A DNA stretch of 64,000 bases from Mycolicibacterium frederiksbergense (GTDB taxonomy: Bacteria; Actinomycetota; Actinomycetes; Mycobacteriales; Mycobacteriaceae), in NCBI RefSeq assembly GCF_012223425.1, contig NZ_CP038799.1, positions 3,580,249 to 3,644,248 of the forward strand. The letters run 5' to 3'. Shown here one piece after another: positions 61,118-64,000 of the stretch (within the stretch, counting starts at the first letter, position 1; every line of letters begins with the position of its first letter). The notes under the pieces were generated by a model. It did no database searches, had not been told where the DNA came from, and was given only the letters and a program-made list of their open reading frames with translations. The translations under genes were made by a program, and so were the position numbers.

Positions 61118-62280
61118 AGCGCCCCGGCCCGCTTCCGCGTGGCGGTGCCAATCGCGAGTGCCGACACCGCCGATGCCGCGACGAAGGCGGTGCCGAAACT
61201 CGTGGTGGTGATGATGAGCCCGAGGGCCGTCGCGCCGGTTGCCTGTCCGAACATCAGGGCCACGAACAGTAGTGCGGTACCCGCGGCAGCGTTGGCGGGA
61301 TCGATATCCGATGTCCACGCGATGAGCGATGACGTTGCGGCAGTGAATCCCCACCCGAAGATGAGGTAGGCCAGCAGCGCCACCAGCCGGACCTGTGGCG
61401 CGAAGGCCAACACCATCAGGGCGATGGTCATCACGCTGCAGCTCAGCATCCAGGCGGCCGTGGCCGACAGCTTCACCATCTGATGGGCGGTGGTGATCAC
61501 GGCTGTCGCACCGACGCCGAGTGCGATCCATGCGCTCACGGTGCCGCTCTCGGATGCGGTTCCTGCTTCGACGAGATGGCTTCGGCCATAGGTCCACACC
61601 GCGCTGGAGCCCGCTCCCATCAGCGTTGCCGCGATGACGGCGCTCCGGTGGTCGGCCAGCCACGGAGCCGACACCGGGGGTGATGTCCGTGGCATAGCCG
61701 GCCGGGCACCGGGGCGTCGGTCGGCGACCAGTACCGCGACGGCGGCGCCGGCCGTCAAGAGCCCGGTCGCCACCCAGGCGATCCTCCATTCGGAGGCGAC
61801 CAGCACTGCCAACAGTGCGGCGCCGACCAGGCCCGGCCCGGTGCCGGCGTTGACCACCGACTGTGCACCCTCGGCGTGCCGATAATCGACATTGCGATGC
61901 ACGATCGCCACCAGTGCCGGCGAAGCGAAACCTGCACCGGCGGAGCTCAATACGGCGGCGAGACCGAACGCCGGGACGTTGCCGGCGGCGGCCATGCCCC
62001 ATACGCCGCCACAGGCGGTGACGGCCGCGGCCACAATCAGGGCGCGTGGTGATCGGGGGCCGAGGCCAAAGCCGGCGGCTGCGGCCAGGCAATAGACGAG
62101 CGATGCGCCCGACGAGATGTAGCCCGCCCCCTTCGCGCTGAGGTCGAGTTCGCGCTGAATGTCGGGAAGAAACAGGCCGAACGCCAGTCGCACCAAGCCG
62201 TAGGTGGCGGCGATGAAGCACGTCCCGGACACCACGACGAACATGTCCCGTCCGGACCCAAACGAAAACGATCGTTTCAC
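61099..62280 (-). CDS. MFS transporter of the YbfB/YjiJ type
   Basis: 393 aa, twelve TM segments, beginning GTG 62280. CFIAATYGLVRLAFGLFLPD in TM1 and GYISSGASLVYCLAAAAGFG in TM2 match YbfB/YjiJ-like carriers. TAAACT (62293-62288, minus) lies 7 nt upstream. Divergent from a TetR gene that probably represses it through the AAACGATCGTTT site inside its first codons. Confidence 0.84.
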   Translation of the reverse strand: MKRSFSFGSGRDMFVVVSGTCFIAATYGLVRLAFGLFLPDIQRELDLSAKGAGYISSGASLVYCLAAAAGFGLGPRSPRALIVAAAVTACGGVWGMAAAGNVPAFGLAAVLSSAGAGFASPALVAIVHRNVDYRHAEGAQSVVNAGTGPGLVGAALLAVLVASEWRIAWVATGLLTAGAAVAVLVADRRPGARPAMPRTSPPVSAPWLADHRSAVIAATLMGAGSSAVWTYGRSHLVEAGTASESGTVSAWIALGVGATAVITTAHQMVKLSATAAWMLSCSVMTIALMVLAFAPQVRLVALLAYLIFGWGFTAATSSLIAWTSDIDPANAAAGTALLFVALMFGQATGATALGLIITTTSFGTAFVAASAVSALAIGTATRKRAGALQGPTG

Positions 62281-62297
62281 TTTTTCGAGTTTAGAGT
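62266..62297. promoter_or_regulatory. TetR operator and overlapping divergent promoters
   Basis: AAACGATCGTTT (62266-62277) is a perfect 12-bp palindrome just inside the MFS gene. The -10 elements of the MFS gene (TAAACT, 62293-62288 minus) and of the tetR gene (TAGAGT, 62292-62297 plus) overlap by two bases in a 24-bp spacer, each 7 nt from its start codon. Confidence 0.5.
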
Positions 62298-62304
62298 GTC
62301 GGGC

Positions 62305-62907
62305 ATGCCGATGCGCAAGGGCTCGGAGGACAAGTTGCTCGACGCGGTGGATGACCTGATGTTCACCGCGGGCATCGAAGCCACCTCGGTGGATGCAGTG
62401 CTCGCGCGTGCCGGGGTATCGGCGGCCACCTTGTACCGGGGCTTTCGCAGCAAAGAGGCACTGGTCGCCGCCGCGCTGGAGCGCCGCCAGCAGCGGTGGC
62501 AGCAGGTGTGGGACGACGCCATCGACACCGCCCACAGCGATGGGGAGCGGGTGCTCGCGGTCTTCGATGCGCTGGACACCTTCGCGGTCACACGGCATGG
62601 AGCGCGGTGGTGCGCCTTCCTGGGTGCCGCCGCCGAGTACGCGAACCCCTCCGCGGAGATCGCCGCAGCGATCAACCGCGACACCGATCACCTGCGCCAC
62701 ACGCTGCGGCAACTTGCGCGGCAGCTACCGTGCGCAGACCCGGACGGCCTGGCCGAAGCACTCCTCACGGTCTTCACCGGGGAACTCGCGATGCGCCTGC
62801 GCGGTGGTCGGCCGGATGGATCACGTGTGGGCCGGCAGATCGCCGAGACCGTCCTGGCCGCGGCTGTGGGGGCGAACTCACCTACGAAACGAGTGCCCCC
62901 GGCATGA
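62305..62907 (+). CDS. TetR-family regulator (divergent from MFS)
   Basis: 200 aa. HTH: SEDKLLDAVDDLMFTAGIEA and SVDAVLARAGVSAATLYRGF, then RSKEALVAAALE. ATG 62305 is supported by TAGAGT 7 nt upstream; a GTG at 62296 is also in frame. The last residues (TKRVPPA) and the stop lie inside the tRNA-like fragment at 62894-62935, so the C-terminus ends exactly at the boundary of the integrated element. Confidence 0.87.
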   Translation: MPMRKGSEDKLLDAVDDLMFTAGIEATSVDAVLARAGVSAATLYRGFRSKEALVAAALERRQQRWQQVWDDAIDTAHSDGERVLAVFDALDTFAVTRHGARWCAFLGAAAEYANPSAEIAAAINRDTDHLRHTLRQLARQLPCADPDGLAEALLTVFTGELAMRLRGGRPDGSRVGRQIAETVLAAAVGANSPTKRVPPA

Positions 62908-62935
62908 TTCGAACATGCGACACCGGCTTTTGGAT
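62894..62935 (-). tRNA. 3'-half tRNA fragment, probable attachment site
   Basis: On the minus strand: an anticodon-loop-like ATCCAAA with U33, a 5-nt variable loop GTGTC, a perfect T-arm (GCATG, loop TTCGAAT, CATGC) and a 3' acceptor strand CGGGGGC plus A. No matching 5' half (GCCCCCG, D-arm) is found to the right, so it is a remnant. An element integrated in a tRNA gene leaves such a 3' fragment at one end, with the intact tRNA at the other end beyond the window. Confidence 0.5.
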
Positions 62936-63083
62936 TTGTCGCTACCTGTTGAATCGCGCTAAGTGTCGGTAGGCCCTGTGCCGCAACAAAGGTCGCGCCG
63001 AAGGCCACCGGATAGTAGTGGGCGATTCTCAGCGTTTCGCGTTCATATTCGATGAATAAGCGATGGATTCCTACCGCCGAGAC

Positions 63084-63133
63084 TGGTCCCGCCCGGGCCA
63101 GACTGACTGAAGCCGACCGGCCCGGGCGGACCA
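63084..63133. other. Strong hairpin upstream of the small element gene
   Basis: TGGTCCCGCCCGGGCC (63084-63099) pairs with GGCCCGGGCGGACCA (63119-63133) over 15 base pairs with one bulged C; loop of 19 nt. No T-tract. It lies 47 bp before the ATG at 63181. It could be an attenuator, a terminator for incoming transcription, or a protein-binding site. The rest of 62936-63180 shows no gene. Confidence 0.55.
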
Positions 63134-63180
63134 ACTCCTACGCTCTGGTGTGCCTGCACCTACAGCGAAGGAGAATCCAT

Positions 63181-63471
63181 ATGTCCACCCCCGACGACGC
63201 CAGGGCTGGGTTTCAAGCCCTACTCAACCAGATCCCCGACACCATGCCCGTGAGCTATACGGCCATCGACAGCCTGACCGAGATCATGCGATCGACCCGT
63301 GGTGACGACGGAAATGTTTCGGTAGAAGAAGTCCAGAAGTTCGCGAACGGCGTCCTTGCCATGCTCCTCACCAGCGTCGTCGAGTTGGAGAACCGAATGG
63401 AACGAATTGACGGGCGGGCCGGGGTTCCGCCCGGATTCATCGGCAATATCCTGTCGGAGTTTCGCACGTAA
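63181..63471 (+). CDS. Small element-borne protein, unknown
   Basis: 96 aa. ATG preceded by AAGGAG (63168-63173) with 7-nt spacing. Mostly helical and acidic (IDSLTEIMRSTRGDDGNVSV, VLAMLLTSVVELENRMERID), no TM or Cys. The third codon positions are GC-rich, supporting coding. No family recognised. It sits between the att-like site and the capsid gene, the position of accessory genes in phiRv1/phiRv2-like elements. Confidence 0.65.
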   Translation: MSTPDDARAGFQALLNQIPDTMPVSYTAIDSLTEIMRSTRGDDGNVSVEEVQKFANGVLAMLLTSVVELENRMERIDGRAGVPPGFIGNILSEFRT

Positions 63472-63524
63472 TTCTTGCCGCACAATCTCGCGGACGCGCG
63501 CCTCAGACACAGCCGTGGGACTCA

Positions 63525-64000
63525 TCAGGCCGCCGTCGGGATGGACAGCAGTCGGAACGCGTTGGGGATGACGACATCGGACCCGGTGCGGAACCACAGC
63601 AGGGCGCCGCGCTGTCCGGTGGGCCGGCGGTTGGACCCGAACAGGTGCGGCACCAGTTCCAGGGTGGATCCGATGCGGTCCACGATGACCATCCCGGCCC
63701 CGAAGTCGCCGTACACCAACGGGTAGTTCGTCTCCGTCGCCGCCGGGTTGATGCTGCCGTCCATGTTCGACAACTCGTTCATGGCGCGGCTGAGCAGGCG
63801 AGGCGGATTGTCCTGCAGTGACGGGAACTTCAGTGCACCGTTGGTGGTCTCGAACTGGCGCAGTGCGTTGATGATCGACAGGTTCGCGCACCACTGCGCG
63901 TTCGGCTGGAACCGCGGCGGCAACGCGTTCTGCACCGAGTACACGTCACCGGCGGCCAGTGTCTCCGGTGTTCCGGGCGCGACCAGCGGCACAGTGCCGG
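63525..64000 (-). CDS. HK97-fold phage major capsid protein, N-terminus beyond window
   Basis: The frame is open from the stop at 63525 to the window edge (about 158 codons); a GTG at 63992 is probably internal. The C-terminal part of an HK97 capsid is clear: FQPNAQWCANLSIINALRQF, NYPLVYGDFGAGMVIVDRIG, LVPHLFGSNRRPTGQRGALL and DVVIPNAFRLLSIPTAA. It forms the procapsid shell. A prohead protease, portal and terminase would be expected further right if the element is intact. Confidence 0.88.
   Translation of the reverse strand, partial: GTVPLVAPGTPETLAAGDVYSVQNALPPRFQPNAQWCANLSIINALRQFETTNGALKFPSLQDNPPRLLSRAMNELSNMDGSINPAATETNYPLVYGDFGAGMVIVDRIGSTLELVPHLFGSNRRPTGQRGALLWFRTGSDVVIPNAFRLLSIPTAA

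Noticed and set aside
62894..62990. A complete minus-strand tRNA gene
   Set aside because: The T-arm and 3' acceptor are good, but no 5' acceptor strand GCCCCCG or proper D-arm is present and the anticodon stem does not pair; kept only as a 3' fragment.
63220..63524. Minus-strand frame starting one base inside the capsid stop (TGATG)
   Set aside because: The first ~35 residues (SPTAVSEARVREIVRQELRA) look protein-like and the coupling is attractive. The rest is low quality and antisense to the better supported plus-strand 96-aa gene. Worth a homology search but not called.
1..64000. CRISPR arrays, insertion sequences and rRNA genes
   Set aside because: No regularly spaced short direct repeats, no transposase-like frame with terminal inverted repeats, and no rRNA-like sequence were seen.

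Overview
The window is chromosomal DNA from a mycobacterium, most likely a fast-growing Mycolicibacterium-type species. It has high GC, frequent GTG starts, many leaderless genes (a TANNNT-like -10 ending 6-8 nt before the start codon) and a gene order matching the M. tuberculosis Rv0885-Rv0914c segment with extra genes inserted. The synteny anchors are a diiron oxygenase and fprB (Rv0885-0886), a VOC protein (Rv0887c), citA (Rv0889c), gltA2 (Rv0896), a phytoene-dehydrogenase-like flavoprotein (Rv0897c), arfABC (Rv0899-0901), prrBA (Rv0902c-0903c), accD3 and echA6 (Rv0904c-0905), Rv0906 and Rv0907 homologues, ctpE (Rv0908), the Rv0909-0910 toxin-antitoxin pair, Rv0911 and Rv0912 homologues, a carotenoid oxygenase (Rv0913c) and a thiolase-like protein (Rv0914c). 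I assigned homologues from memory of the families, not from a search.

Layout. 0-9.7 kb: end of an SPFH protein, a diiron oxygenase with its ferredoxin/flavin reductase, a secreted family-1 glycosidase with an Ig/VCBS-like module, citA and pdxH. 9.7-16.4 kb: tandem TetR regulators, gltA2, a DHA2 efflux pump with its MarR regulator, a flavoprotein and an FKBP. 16.4-20.5 kb: arfABC, prrAB and a potassium channel. 20.5-29.2 kb: a heterodimeric ABC exporter coupled to a nitrilase-fold amidase, a LuxR regulator, and two coupled acyl-CoA synthetases. 29.2-36.5 kb: a rhomboid protease, a degenerate ABC ATPase with a YhgE/Pip membrane protein, two DoxX paralogues and a two-component system. 36.5-45.3 kb: the accD3-to-Rv0911 block. 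45.6-48.9 kb: a large exported repeat protein. 49-54 kb: small genes and a thiolase/carotenoid oxygenase/HxlR operon. 54.1-60.5 kb: an ECF sigma factor coupled to ogt, an MFS pump, and a partner-switching island (STAS antagonist, RsbW-like kinase, receiver, CHASE3 kinase, receiver-PP2C phosphatase). 60.6-62.9 kb: an AhpD-like protein and a divergent MFS/TetR pair.

The right edge (about 62.9 kb onward) appears to be one end of an integrated element. A 3'-half tRNA-like fragment overlaps the last codons of the TetR gene. It is followed by a strong hairpin, a small unknown gene and the C-terminal part of an HK97-fold major capsid protein on the minus strand. This resembles the att / small gene / capsid end of the compact phiRv1/phiRv2 prophage-like elements and is the part most worth extending beyond the window.

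Coding is very dense. Ten of twelve convergent gene pairs overlap at their 3' ends, five of them by interlocked 4-bp stop codons, and several divergent pairs have intergenic regions of only 24-32 bp carrying back-to-back promoters. No gene-free stretch exceeds 300 bases. The longest are 45327-45616 (290 b), 62908-63180 (273 b) and 811-1053 (243 b). I saw no rRNA, complete tRNA, CRISPR array or insertion sequence.
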